Assembly (NCBI GenBank): GCA_036172665.1
Contig: JAYKNF010000017.1
Coordinates: forward strand, 310,001 to 374,000
Direction of reading: 5' to 3'
From: Prosopocoilus inquinatus
Lineage: Eukaryota; Arthropoda; Insecta; Coleoptera; Lucanidae
DNA: 64,000 nucleotides
Part shown: positions 1 to 13,440 of the stretch, in pieces
Position numbering within the stretch: the first letter of the stretch is position 1
How the letters are laid out: each line of letters starts with the position of its first letter
Position numbers and translations under genes: made by a program
Notes under the pieces: generated by a model
The model's database searches: none
Told to the model about the DNA's origin: nothing
The model's input: only the letters and a program-made list of their open reading frames with translations

Positions 1-149
1 AACGTCAAATAACATGATAGATAAGTAAGGATCGATTAGATACATCACAGGAACAACGCTAATGCGTATTGTTTCGTTTAAAACTATTTCCAGCTCCTCC
101 TGTGTCCGAAAACTTCGTATCTCACATCAGAGTTACCAGAGCCCATCGA
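1..149. repeat. Reference 149-bp monomer
   Basis: This is the first complete unit in the window, used here as the phase reference. It holds in order a GAT-rich block (TGATAGATAAG, then GGATCGATTAGATAC), a CACAGGAACAACGCTAAT block, the TGTTTCGTTTAAAAC block, a variable CTCCTCCTG segment, GTCCGAAAACTTCGTATCTC, and the tail GAGTTAC.AGAG.CCATCG. A hand-made consensus has 58 G+C of 149. ATCGAT (the ClaI recognition sequence) occurs once in most units. The length is close to the 147 bp wrapped by one nucleosome core; one positioned nucleosome per unit is possible but not shown. Confidence 0.95.
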
Positions 150-2059
150 AACGTCAAATATTACGATAGAGAAGTAAGGATCGATTAGATACATCACAGG
201 AACAACGCTAATACGTGTTGTTTCGTTTAAAACTATTTCCAGCTCCTGCTGCGTCCAAAAACTTTGTATCTCACATCAGAGTTACTAGAGTCCATCGAAA
301 CGTCAAATAACATGATAGATAAGTAAGGATCGATTAGATACATCACAGGAACATCGCTAATGCGTGTTGTTTCATTTAAAACTATTTCCAGTTTCTGCTG
401 CGTCCGAGAACTTCGTATCTCACATCAGAGTTACTAGAGTAAATCGAAACTTCAAATAACATAATAGATAAGTAAGGATCGATTAGATACATCACAGGAA
501 CAACGCTAATGCGTATTGTTTCGTTTAAAACTATTTCCAGCTCCTCCTGTGTCCGAAAACTTCGTATCTCACATCAGAGTTACTAGAGCCCATCGAAACG
601 TCAAATATTACGATAGAGAAGTAAGGATCGATTAGATACATCACAGGAACAACGCTAATCCGTGTTGTTTCGTTTAAAACTATTTCCAGCTTCAGCTGCG
701 TCCGAAAACTTCGTATCTCACTTCAGAGTTACTAGAGTCCATCGAAACATCAAATAACATGATAGATAAGTAAGGATCGATTAGATGCATCACAGGAACA
801 TCGCTAATGCGTGTTGTTTCCTTTAAAACTATTTCCAGTTTCTGCTGCGTCCGAGAACTTCGTATCTCATATCAGAGTTACTAGAGTAAATCGAAACGTC
901 AAATAACATGATAGATAAGTAAGGATCGATTAGATACATCACAGGAACAACGCTAATACGTGTTGTTTCGTTCAAAACTATTTTCAGCTTCTGCTGCGTC
1001 CGAAAACTTCGTATCTCACATCAGAGTTACTAGAGAGTCCATCGAAACGTCAAATAACATGATAGATAAGTAAGGATCGATTAGATACATCACAGGAACA
1101 ACGCTAATACGTGTTGTTTCGTTCAAAACTATTTTCAGCTTCTGCTGCGTCCGAAAACTTCGTATCTCACTTCAGAGTTACTGGAGCCCATAAAAACGTC
1201 AAATAACATGATAGATGAGTAAGGATCTATTAGATACATCACAGGAACAACGCTAATACGTGTTGTTTCGTTTAAAACTATTTCCAGCTCCTCCTGTGTC
1301 TGAAAACTTCGTATCTCACATCAGGGATACTGGAGTCCATCCAAACGTCAAATAACATGATAGATAGGTAAGGATCGATTAGATACATCACAGGAACAAC
1401 GCTAATGCGCGTTGTTTCATTTAAAACTATTTCCAGCTTCTACTGCGTCCGAGAACTTCGTATCTCACATCAGAGTTACTAGAGCCCATCCAAACGTCAA
1501 ATAACATGATAGATAAGTAAGGATCGATTAGATACATCACAGGAACAACGCTAATGCGTGTTGTTTCATTTAAAACTATTTCCAGCTTCTACTGCGTCCG
1601 AGAACATCGTATCTCACATCAGAGTTACTAGAGTCCATCCAAACGTCAAATAACATGATAGATGAGTAAGGATCGATTAGATACAACACAGGAACAACGC
1701 TACTACGTGTTGTTTCGTTTAAAACTATTTCCAGCTCCTGCTGCGTCCAAAAACTTCGTATCTCACATCAGAGTTACTAGAGAGTCCATCGAAACGTCAA
1801 ATAACATGATAGATAAGTAAGGATCGATTAGATACATCACAGGAACAACGCTAATACGTGTTGTTTCGTTCAAAACTATTTTCAGCTTCTGCTGCGTCCG
1901 AAAACTTCGTATCTCACTTCAGAGTTACTGGAGCCCATAAAAACGTCAAATAACATGATAGATGAGTAAGGATCTATTAGATACATCACAGGAACAACGC
2001 TAATACGTGTTGTTTCGTTTAGAACTCTTTCCAGCTTCTGCTGCGTCCGAATACTTCGT

Positions 2060-2826
2060 ATCTCACTTCAGAGCTACTGGAGCCCATCCAAACGTCAAAT
2101 AACATGATAGATGAGTAAGGATCGTTTAGATACATCACAGGAACAACGCCAATACGTGTTGTTTCGTTTAAAACTATTTCCAGCTTCTGCTGCGTCCAAA
2201 AACTTCGTATCTCACATCAGAGTTACTGGAGTCCACCGAAACGTCAAATATCATGATAGATAAGTAGGGATCGATTAGATACATCACAGGTACAACGCTA
2301 ATGGGTATTGTTTCGTTTAAAACTATTTCCAGCTCCTCCTGTGTCCGAAAACTTCGTATCTCACATCAGAGTTACTAGAGCCCATCGAAACGTCAAATAT
2401 CATGATAGATAAGTAAGGATCGATTAGATACATCACAGGAACAACGCTAACGCGTGTTGTTTCGTTTAAAACTATTTCCGGCTTCTGCTGCGTCCGAAAA
2501 TTTCGTATCTTACATCATAGTTACTGGTGTCCATCGAAACGTCAAATAACATAGTAGATAAGTAAGGATCGATTAGATACATCACAGGAACAACGCTAAT
2601 ACGTGTTGTTTCGTTCAAAACTATTTCCAGCTTCTGCTGCGTCCGAAAACTTTGTATCTCACATCAGAGTTACTGGAGCCCATCCAAATGTCAAATAACA
2701 TGATAGATGAGTAAGGATCGATTAGATACATCACACGAAAAACGCTAATACGCGTTGTTTCGTTTAAAACTATTTCCAGCTCCTGCTGCGTCCAAAAACT
2801 TCGTATCTCACATCAGAGTTACTGGA
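2060..2826. repeat. Higher-order duplication, 2,235-bp offset, copy 1
   Basis: This segment matches 4,295-5,061 at an offset of 2,235 bp, which is exactly 15 units. Shared rare markers include GGTACAACGC, the CTAACGCGTG unit, TTACATCATAG and CCAAATGTCAAAT. A few substitutions separate the copies (for example ATCGTTTAG against ATCGATTGG, and ATGGGTATTG against ATGCGTATTG), so it is older than the duplications on the right side of the window. Edges are approximate to within one unit. Confidence 0.75.
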
Positions 2827-4294
2827 GCCCATCGAAACGTCAAATATCATGATAGATAAGTAAGGATCGATTAGATACATCACAGGAACAACGCTAATGC
2901 GTGTTGTTTCGTTTAAAACTATTTCCGGCTTCAGCTGCGTCCGAAAACTTCGTATCTCACTTCAGAGTTACTGGAGCCCATCCAAACGTCAAATAACATG
3001 ATAGATGAGTAAGGATCGATTAGATACATCACAGGAACAACTCTAATACGTGTTGTTTCGTTTAAAACTATTTCCAGCTCCTCCTGTATCCGAAAACTTC
3101 GTATCTCACATCAGGGATACTGGAGTCCATCCAAACGTCAAATAATATGATAGATAGGTAAGGATCAATTAGGTACAGCACAAGAACAACGCTAATGCGT
3201 GTTGTTTCGTTCAAAACTATTTCCAGCTTCTGCTGCGTCCGAGAACTTCGTATCTCACATCAGAGTTACTAGAGTCCATCGAAACGCCAAATAACATGAT
3301 AGATGAGTAAGGATCGATTAGATACATCACAGGAACAACGCTAACGCTTGTTGTTTCGTTTAAAACTATTTCCGGCTTCTGCTGCGTCCGAAAATTTCGT
3401 ATCTTACATCATAGTTACTGGTGTCCATCGAAACGTCAAATAACATAGTAGATAAGTAAGGATCGATTAGAAACATCACAGGAACAACGCTAATACGTGT
3501 TGTTTCGTTCAAAACTATTTCCAGCTTCCACTGCGTCCGAGAACTTCGTATCTCACTTCAGAGATGCTGGAGCCCATCCAAACGTCAAATAACATGATAG
3601 ATAAGTAAGGATCGATTAGATACATCACAGGAACAACGCTAATGCGTGTTATTTCATTTAAAACTATTTCCAGCTTCTACTGCGTCCGAGAAATTCGTAT
3701 CTCACATCAGAGTTACTAGAGTCCATCGAAACGTCAAATAACATGATGGATAAGTAAGGATCGATTAGATACATCACAGGAACAACGCTAGTACGTGTTG
3801 TTTCGTTCAAAACTATTTCCAGCTTCTGCTGCGTCCGAAAACTTCGTATCTCACTTCAGAGCTACTGGAGCCCATCCAAACGTCAAATAACATGATAGAT
3901 GAGTAAGGATCGATTAGATACATCACAGGAACAACGCTAATGCGTGTTGTTTCATTTAAAACTATTTCCAGTTTCTGCTGCGTCCGAGAACTTCGTATCT
4001 CACATCAGAGTTACTAGAGTCCATCGAAACGTCAAATAACGTGATAGATAAGTAAGGATCGATTAGATACATCACAGGAACAACGCTAATGCGTGTTGTT
4101 TCATTTAAAACTATTTCCAGCTTCTACTGCGTCCGAGAACTTCGTATCTCACATCAGAGTTACTAGAGTCCATCCAAACGTCAAATAACATGATAGATGA
4201 GTAAGGATCGATTAGATACAACACAGGAACAACGCTAATACGTGTTGTTTCGTTCAAAACTATTTTCAGCTTCTGCTGCGTCCGAAAACTTCGT

Positions 4295-5061
4295 ATCTCA
4301 CTTCAGAGTTACTGGAGCCCATCCAAACGTCAAATAACATGATAGATGAGTAAGGATCGATTGGATACATCACAGGAACAACGCCAATACGTGTTGTTTC
4401 GTTTAAAACTATTTCCAGCTTCTGCTGCGTCCAAAAACTTCGTATCTCACATCAGAGTTACTGGAGTCCACCGAAACGTCAAATAACATGATAGATAAGT
4501 AAGGATCGATTAGATACATCACAGGTACAACGCTAATGCGTATTGTTTCGTTTAAAACTATTTCCAGCTCCTCCTGTGTCCGAAAACTTCGTATCTCACA
4601 TCAGGGTTACTAGAGCCCATCGAAACGTCAAATATCATGATAGATAAGTAAGGATTGATTAGATACATCACAGGAACAACGCTAACGCGTGTTGTTTCGT
4701 TTAAAACTATTTCCGGCTTCTGCTGCGTCCGAAAATTTCGTATCTTACATCATAGTTACTGGTGTCCATCGAAACGTCAAATAACATAGTAGATAAGTAA
4801 GGATCGATTAGATACATCACAGGAACAACGCTAATACGTGTTGTTTCGTTCAAAACTATTTCCAGCTTCTGCTGCGTCCGAAAACTTTGTATCTCACATC
4901 AGAGTTACTGGAGCCCATCCAAATGTCAAATAACATGATAGATGAGTAAGGATCGATTAGATACATCACAGGAACAACGCTAATACCCGTTGTTTCGTTT
5001 AAAACTATTTCCAGCTCCTGCTGCGTCCAAAAACTTCGTATCTCACATCAGAGTTACTGGA
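4295..5061. repeat. Higher-order duplication, 2,235-bp offset, copy 2
   Basis: Partner of 2,060-2,826, exactly 15 units downstream. The match breaks near 5,062, where AGTCTACCG replaces AGCCCATCG. Most of this segment was duplicated again to 7.64-8.1 kb, so the same units appear a third time. Confidence 0.75.
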
Positions 5062-7639
5062 GTCTACCGAAACGTCAAATAACATGATAGATAAGTAAGG
5101 ATCGATTAGATACATCACAGGAACAACGCAAATGCGTATTGTTTCGTTTAAAACTATTTCCAGCTCCTCCTGTGTCCGAAAACTTCGTATCTCACATCAG
5201 AGTTACTAGAGCCCATCGAAACGTCAAATATCATGATAGATAAGTAAGGATCGATTAGATACATCACAGGAACAACGCTAATGCGTGTTGTTTCGTTTAA
5301 AACTATTTCCAGCTTCAGCTGCGTCCGAAAACTTCGTATCTCACTTCAGAGTTACTGGAGCCCATTCAAACGTCAAATAACATGATAGATGAGTAAGGAT
5401 CGATTAGATACATCACAGGAACAAAGCTAATACGTGTTGTTACGTTTAAAACTATTTCCGGCTCCTCCTGTATCCGAAAACTTCGTATCTCACATCAGGG
5501 ATACTGGAGTCCATCCAAACGTCAAATAACATGATAGATAGGTAAGGATCGATTAGATACAGCACAAGAACAACGCTAATGCGTGTTGTTTCGTTCAAAA
5601 CTATTTCCAGCTTGCGCTGCGTCCGAGTACATCGTATCTCACATCAGAGTTACTAGAGTCCATCGAAACGTCAAATAGCATGATAGATAGGTAAGGATCG
5701 ATTAGATACAGCACAAGAACAACGCTAATGCGTGTTGTTTCGTCCAAAACTATTTCCAGCTTGTGCTGCGTCCGAGTACTTCGTATCTCACATCAGAGTT
5801 ACTAGAGTCCATCGAAACGCCAAATAACATGATAGATGAATAAGGATCGATTAGATACATCACATTAACAACGCTAATACGTGTTGTTTCGTTTAAAACT
5901 TTTTCCAGCTTCTGCTGCGTCCGAAAACTTCGTATCTCACTTCAGAGCTACTGGAGCCCATCCAAACGTCAAATAACATGATAGATGAGTAAGGATCGAT
6001 TAGATACATCACAGGAACAACGCTAATACCCGTTGTTTCGTTTAAAACTATTTCCAGCTCCGGCTGCGTCCAAAAACTTCGTATCTCACATCAGAGTTAC
6101 TGGAGTCCACCGAAACTTCAAATAACATGATAGATAAGTAAGGATCGATTAGATACATCACAGGAACAACGCTAATGCGTATTGTTTCGTTTAAAATTAT
6201 TTCCAGCTCCTCCTGTGTCCGAAAACTTCGTATCTCACATGAGAGTTACTAGAGCCCATCGAAACGTCAAATATCATGATAGATAAGTAAGGATCGATTA
6301 GATACATCACAGGAACAACGCTAATGCGTGTTGTTTCGTTTAAAACTATTTCCAGCTTCAGCTGCGACCGAAAACTTCGTATCTCACTTCAGAGTTACTG
6401 GAACCCATCCAAACGTCAAATAACATGATAGATGAGTAAGGATCGATTAGATACATCACAGGAACAACGCTAATACGTGTTGTTTCGTTTAAAACTATTT
6501 CCAGCTCCTCCTGTATCTGAAAACTTCGTATCTCACATCAGGGATACTGGAGTCCATCCAAACGTCAAATAACATGATTGATAGGTAAGGATCGATTAGA
6601 TACAGCACAAGAACAACGCTAATGCGTGTTGTTTCGTTCAAAACTAATTCCAGCTTCTGCTGCGTCCGAGAACTTCGTATCTCACATCAGAGTTACTAGA
6701 GTCCATCGAAACGCCAAATAACATGATAGATGAGTAAGGATCGATTAGATACATCACAAGAACAACGCTAATGCGTGTTGTTTCGTTTAAAACTATTTCC
6801 GGCTTCTGCTGCGTCCGAAAATTTCGTATCTCACATCATAGTTACTGGTGTCCATCGAAACGTCAAATAACATAGTAGATAAGTAAGGATCGATTAGATA
6901 CATCACAGGAACAACGCTAATACGTGTTGTTTCGTTCAAAACTATTTCCAGCTTCTGCTGCGTCCGAAAACTTTGTATCTCACATCAGAGTTACTGGAGC
7001 CCATCCAAACGTTAAATAACATGATAGATGAGTAAGGATCGATTAGATACATCACATTAACAACGCTAATACGTGTTGTTTCGTTTAAAACTATTTCCAG
7101 CTCCTGCTGCGTCCAAAAACTTCGTGTCTCACATCAGAGTTACTAGAGTCCATCCAAACGTCAAATAACATGATGGATAAGTAAGGATCGATTAGATACA
7201 TCACAGGAACAACGCTAACACGTGTTGTTTCGTTTAAAACTATTTCCGGCTTCTGCTGCGTCCGAAAATTTAGTATCTCACATCATAGTTACTGGTGTCC
7301 ATCGAAACGTCAAATAACATAGTAGATAAGTAAGGATCGATTAGATACATCACAGGAACAACGCTAATACGTGTTGTTTCGTTTAAAACTATTTCCAGCT
7401 TCAGCTGCGTCCGAAAACTTCGTATCTCACTTCAGAGTTACTGGAGCCCATCCAAACGTCAAATAACATGATAGATGAGTAAGGATCGATTAGATACATC
7501 ACAGGAACAACTCTAATACGTGTTGTTTCGTTTAAAACTATTTCCAGCTCCTCCTGTATCCGAAAACTTCGTATCTCACATCAGGGATACTGGAGTCCAT
7601 CCAAACGTCAAATAACATGATAGATAGGTAAGGATCAAT
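4660..7639. repeat. Tandem duplication of about 3 kb, copy 1
   Basis: This 20-unit segment (2,980 bp) is followed directly by a second copy starting near 7,640. The left part, 4,660-5,129, matches 7,640-8,109 at offset 2,980. The right part, from about 5,430 to 7,645, matches 8,112-10,327 at offset 2,682 (18 units). The offset change shows that two units (298 bp, about 5,130-5,429) are absent from copy 2. Shared rare markers are GTTACGTTT, CTTGCGCTGCG and CTTGTGCTGCG. Confidence 0.8.
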
Positions 7640-10327
7640 TAGATACATCACAGGAACAACGCTAACGCGTGTTGTTTCGTTTAAAACTATTTCCGGCTTC
7701 TGCTGCGTCCGAAAATTTCGTATCTTACATCATAGTTACTGGTGTCCATCGAAACGTCAAATAACATAGTAGATAAGTAAGGATCGATTAGATACATCAC
7801 AGGAACAACGCTAATACGTGTTGTTTCGTTCAAAACTATTTCCAGCTTCTGCTGCGTCCGAAAACTTTGTATCTCACATCAGAGTTACTGGAGCCCATCC
7901 AAATGTCAAATAACATGATAGATGAGTAAGGATCGATTAGATACATCACAGGAACAACGCTAATACCCGTTGTTTCGTTTAAAACTATTTCCAGCTCCTG
8001 CTGCGTCCAAAAACTTCGTATCTCACATCAGAGTTACTGGAGTCTACCGAAACGTCAAATAACATGATAGATAAGTAAGGATCGATTAGATACATCACAG
8101 GAACAACGCTAATACGTGTTGTTACGTTTAAAACTATTTCCGGCTCCTCCTGTATCCGAAAACTTCGTATCTCACATCAGGGATACTGGAGTCCATCCAA
8201 ACGTCAAATAACATGATAGATAGGTAAGGATCGATTAGATACAGCACAAGAACAACGCTAATGCGTGTTGTTTCGTTCAAAACTATTTCCAGCTTGCGCT
8301 GCGTCCGAGTACATCGTATCTCACATCAGAGTTACTAGAGTCCATCGAAACGTCAAATAGCATGATAGATAGGTAAGGATCGATTAGATACAGCACAAGA
8401 ACAACGCTAATGCGTGTTGTTTCGTCCAAAACTATTTCCAGCTTGTGCTGCGTCCGAGTACTTCGTATCTCACATCAGAGTTACTAGAGTCCATCGAAAC
8501 GCCAAATAACATGATAGATGAATAAGGATCGATTAGATACATCACATTAACAACGCTAATACGTGTTGTTTCGTTTAAAACTTTTTCCAGCTTCTGCTGC
8601 GTCCGAAAACTTCGTATCTCACTTCAGAGCTACTGGAGCCCATCCAAACGTCAAATAACATGATAGATGAGTAAGGATCGATTAGATACATCACAGGAAC
8701 AACGCTAATACCCGTTGTTTCGTTTAAAACTATTTCCAGCTCCTGCTGCGTCCAAAAACTTCGTATCTCACATCAGAGTTACTGGAGTCCACCGAAACTT
8801 CAAATAACATGATAGATAAGTAAGGATCGATTAGATACATCACAGGAACAACGCTAATGCGTATTGTTTCGTTTAAAATTATTTCCAGCTCCTCCTGTGT
8901 CCGAAAACTTCGTATCTCACATGAGAGTTACTAGAGCCCATCGAAACGTCAAATATCATGATAGATAAGTAAGGATCGATTAGATACATCACAGGAACAA
9001 CGCTAATGCGTGTTGTTTCGTTTAAAACTATTTCCAGCTTCAGCTGCGACCGAAAACTTCGTATCTCACTTCAGAGTTACTGGAACCCATCCAAACGTCA
9101 AATAACATGATAGATGAGTAAGGATCGATTAGATACATCACAGGAACAACGCTAATACGTGTTGTTTCGTTTAAAACTATTTCCAGCTCCTCCTGTATCT
9201 GAAAACTTCGTATCTCACATCAGGGATACTGGAGTCCATCCAAACGTCAAATAACATGATAGATAGGTAAGGAACGATTAGATACAGCACAAGAACAACG
9301 CTAATGCGTGTTGTTTCGTTCAAAACTATTTCCAGCTTCTGCTGCGTCCGAGAACTTCGTATCTCACATCAGAGTTACTAGAGTCCATCGAAACGCCAAA
9401 TAACATGATAGATGAGTAAGGATCGATTAGATACATCACAAGAACAACGCTAATGCGTGTTGTTTCGTTTAAAACTATTTCCGGCTTCTGCTGCGTCCGA
9501 AAATTTCGTATCTCACATCATAGTTACTGGTGTCCATCGAAACGTCAAATAACATAGTAGATAAGTAAGGATCGATTAGATACATCACAGGAACAACGCT
9601 AATACGTGTTGTTTCGTTCAAAACTATTTCCAGCTTCTGCTGCGTCCGAAAACTTTGTATCTCACATCAGAGTTACTGGAGCCCATCCAAACGTTAAATA
9701 ACATGATAGATGAGTAAGGATCGATTAGATACATCACATTAACAACGCTAATACGTGTTGTTTCGTTTAAAACTATTTCCAGCTCCTGCTGCGTCCAAAA
9801 ACATCGTGTCTCACATCAGAGTTACTAGAGTCCATCCAAACGTCAAATAACATGATGGATAAGTAAGGATCGATTAGATACATCACAGGAACAACGCTAA
9901 CACGTGTTGTTTCGTTTAAAACTATTTCCGGCTTCTGCTGCGTCCGAAAATTTAGTATCTCACATCATAGTTACTGGTGTCCATCGAAACGTCAAATAAC
10001 ATAGTAGATAAGTAAGGATCGATTAGATACATCACAGGAACAACGCTAATACGTGTTGTTTCGTTTAAAACTATTTCCAGCTTCAGCTGCGTCCGAAAAC
10101 TTCGTATCTCACTTCAGAGTTACTGGAGCCCATCCAAACGTCAAATAACATGATAGATGAGTAAGGATCGATTAGATACATCACAGGAACAACTCTAATA
10201 CGTGTTGTTTCGTTTAAAACTATTTCCAGCTCCTCCTGTATCCGAAAACTTCGTATCTCACATCAGGGATACTGGAGTCCATCCAAACGTCAAATAACAT
10301 GATAGATAGGTAAGGATCAATTAGATA
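7640..10327. repeat. Tandem duplication of about 3 kb, copy 2, two units shorter
   Basis: A direct copy of 4,660-7,645 lacking two internal units at the junction near 8,110. The copies differ by few substitutions, such as CGGCTGCG near 6,061 against CTGCTGCG near 8,743. Beyond 10,327 the sequence diverges: GATACAGCACAAG here against GATACATCACAGG after 7,640. The 298-bp difference is two whole units, as expected from unequal crossing-over in register. Confidence 0.8.
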
Positions 10328-10999
10328 CAGCACAAGAACAACGCTAATGCGTGTTGTTTCGTTCAAAACTATTTCCAGCTTCTGCTGCGTCCGAGAACTT
10401 CGTATCTCACATCAGAGTTACTAGAGTCCATCGAAACGCCAAATAACATGATAGATGAGTAAGGATCGATTAGATACATCACAGGAACAACGCTAACGCG
10501 TGTTGTTTCGTTTAAAACTATTTCCGGCTTCTGCTGCTTCCGAGAACTTCGTATCTCACATCAGAGTTACTAGAGTCCATCGAAACGTCAAATAACATGA
10601 TAGATAAGTAAGGATCGATTAGATACATCACAGGAACAACGCTAATGCGTGTTGTTTCGTTTAAAACTATTTCCAGCTTCAGCTGCGTCCGAAAACTTCG
10701 TATCTCACTTCAGAGTTACTGGAGCCCATCCAAACGTCAAATAACATGATGGATAAGTAAGGGTCGATTAGATACATCACAGGAACAACGATAACGCGTG
10801 TTGTTTCGTTTAAAACTATTTCCGGCTTCTGCTGCGTTCGAAAATTTCTTATCTCACATCATAGTTACTGGTGTCCATCGAAACGTCAAATAACATAGTA
10901 AATAAGTAAGGATCGATTAGATACATCACAGGAACAACGCTAATACGTGTTGATTCGTTTAAAACTATTTCCAGCTTCTGCTGCGTCCAAAAACTTCGT

Positions 11000-13440
11000 A
11001 TCTCACATCAAAGTTACTGGAGTCCACCGAAACGTCAAATAACATGATAGATAAGTAAGGATCGATTAGATACAGCACAAGAACAACGCTAATGCGTGTT
11101 GTTTCGTCCAAAACTATTTCCAGCTTGTGCTGCGTCCGAGCACTTCGTATCTCACATCAGAGTTACTAGAGTCCTTCGAAACGCCAAATAACATGATAGA
11201 TGAATAAGGATCGATTAGATACATCACATTAACAACGCTAATACGTGTTGTTTCGTTTAAAACTCTTTCCAGCTTCTGCTGCGTCCGAAAACTTCGTATC
11301 TCACTTCAGAGTTACTGGAGCCCATCCAAACGTCAAATAACATGATAGATGAGTAAGGATCGATTAGATACATCACAGGAACAACGCTAATACGTGTTGT
11401 TTCGTTTAAAACTAATTCCAGCTTCTGCTGCGTCCAAAAACTTCGTATCTCACATCAGAGTTACTGGAGTCCACCGAAACGTCAAATAACATGATAGATA
11501 AGTAAGGATCGATTAGATACATCACAGGAACAACGCTAATGCGTATTGTTTCGTTTAAAATTATTTCCAGCTCCTCCTGTGTCCGAAAACTTCGTATCTC
11601 ACATGAGAGTTACTAGAGCCCATCGAAACGTCAAATATCATGATAGATAAGTAAGGATCGATTAGATACATCACAGGAACAGCGCTAATGCGTGTTGTTT
11701 CGTTTAAAACTATTTCCAGCTTCTGCTGCGTCCGAAAACTTCGTATCTCACTTCAGAGCTACTGGAGCCCATCCAAACGTCAAATAACATGATAGATGAG
11801 TAAGGATCGATTAGATACATCACAGGAACAACGCTAATACGTGTTGTTTCGTTCAAAACTATTTCCAGCCTGTGCTGCGTCCGAGTACATCGTATCTCAC
11901 ATCAGAGTTACTAGAGTCCATCGAAACGTCAAATAACATGATAGATAGGTAAGGATCGATTAGATACAGCACAGGAACAACGCTAATGCGTCTTGTTTCG
12001 TTCAAAACTATTTCCAGCTTCTGCTGCGTCCGAAAACTTCGTATCTCACTTCAGAGTTACTAGAGCCCATCGAAACGTCAAATATCATGATAGATAAGTA
12101 AGGATCGATTAGATACATCACAGGAACAACGCTAATGCGTGTTGTTTCGTTTAAAACTATTTCCAGCTTCAGGTGCGACCGAAAACTTCGTATCTCACTT
12201 CAGAGTTACTGGAGCCCATCCAAATGTCAAATAACATGATGGATAAGTAAGGATCGATTAGATACATCACAGGAACAACGCTATTGCGTATTGTTTCGTT
12301 TAGAACTATTTCCAGCTCTTCCTGTGTCCGAAAACTTCGTATCTGGCATCAGAGTTACTAGAGTCCATCGAAACTTCAAATAACATGATAGATAAGTAAG
12401 GATCGATTAGATACATCACAGGAACAACGCTAATACGTGTTGTTTCATTTAAAACTATTTCCAGCTTCTACTGCGTCCGAGAACTTCGTATCTCACATCA
12501 GAGTTACTAGAGTATATCCAAACGTCAAATAACATGATAGATGAGTAAGGATCGATTAGATACATCACAGGAACAACGCTAATACGTGTTGTTTCGTTTA
12601 AAACTATTTCCAGCTCCTGCTGCGTCCAAAAACTTCGTATCTCACATCAGAGTTACTAGAGTCCATCGAAACGTCAAATAACATGATAGATAAGTAAGGA
12701 TCGATTAGATACATCACAGGAACAACGCTAATGCGTGTTGTTTCGTTTAAAAGTCTTTCCAGCTTCTGCTGCGTCCGAATACTTCGTATCTCACACTTCG
12801 TATCTCACGTTAGAGTTACTGGAGTCCATCCAAACGTCAAATAACATGATAGATAAGTAAGGGTCGATTAGATACATCACAGGAACAACGCTAATACGTG
12901 TTGTTTCGTTTAAAACTATTTCCAGCTCCTGCTGCGTCCGAAAACTTCGTATCTCACTTCAGAGTTACTTGAGCCCATCCAAACGTCAAATAACATGATA
13001 GATGAGTAAGGCTCGATTAGGTACATCACAGGAACAACGCTAATATGTGTTGTTTCGTTTAAAACTATTTCCAGCTCCTCCTGTATCCGAAAACTTCGTA
13101 TCTCACATCAGGGATACTGGAGTCCATCCAAACGTCAAATAACATGATAGATAAGTAAGGATCGATTAGATACAGCGCAGGAACAACGCTAGTACGTGTT
13201 GTTTCGTTCAAAACAATTTCCAGCTTCTGCTGCGTCCGAAAACTTTGTATCTCACATCAGAGTCATTTGAGTCCATCGAAACGCCAAATAACATGATGGA
13301 TGAGTAAGGATCGATTAGATACATCACAGGAACAACGAAAATGCGTGCTGTTTCGTTTAAAACTATTTCCAGCTTCTGCTGAGTCCGAAAATTTCGTGTC
13401 TCACATTAGAGTTACTGGAGTCCATCGAAACGTCAAATAA
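11000..13440. repeat. Transition segment between array subfamilies
   Basis: About 16 ordinary 149-bp units lie between the last left-domain marker (CATAGTAAATAAG near 10,890) and the first right-domain marker (CATAGTAGCTAAG near 13,441). Units are relatively mixed, with several private substitutions, and I found no long recent duplication inside. No gene or unique DNA is present. Confidence 0.65.
12781..12808. repeat. 14-bp direct duplication inside a monomer
   Basis: ACTTCGTATCTCAC is present twice in a row, at 12,781-12,794 and 12,795-12,808, where every other unit has it once. This makes a 163-bp unit and looks like a replication-slippage event. I did not see it elsewhere in the window, so it has not been spread by later duplications. 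Confidence 0.95.

Larger units (their letters stand above)
1..11000. repeat. Left array domain, CATAGTAGATAAG subfamily
   Basis: This part contains a monomer pair not found further right: a unit ending ATCATAGTTACTGGTGTCC followed by one starting CATAGTAGATAAG. Examples begin near 2553, 3443, 4781, 6866, 7321, 7765 and 9551, and a derivative CATAGTAAATAAG lies near 10890. No double-hairpin unit occurs here. Two units near 1031 and 1771 carry a 2-bp AG insertion (TAGAGAGTCC) and are 151 bp long. There is no gene content. Confidence 0.8.

Noticed and set aside
30..45. DRE or BEAF-like insulator site from ATCGAT
   Set aside because: Only the 6-bp core is present, without the flanking bases of TATCGATA; a palindrome this short is not evidence of binding.
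68..90. CENP-B box in the TTTCGTTTAAAACTATT segment
   Set aside because: It keeps TTCG, the spaced A and one C of the nTTCGnnnnAnnCGGGn core, but lacks the GGG that follows. The match is too poor to call.
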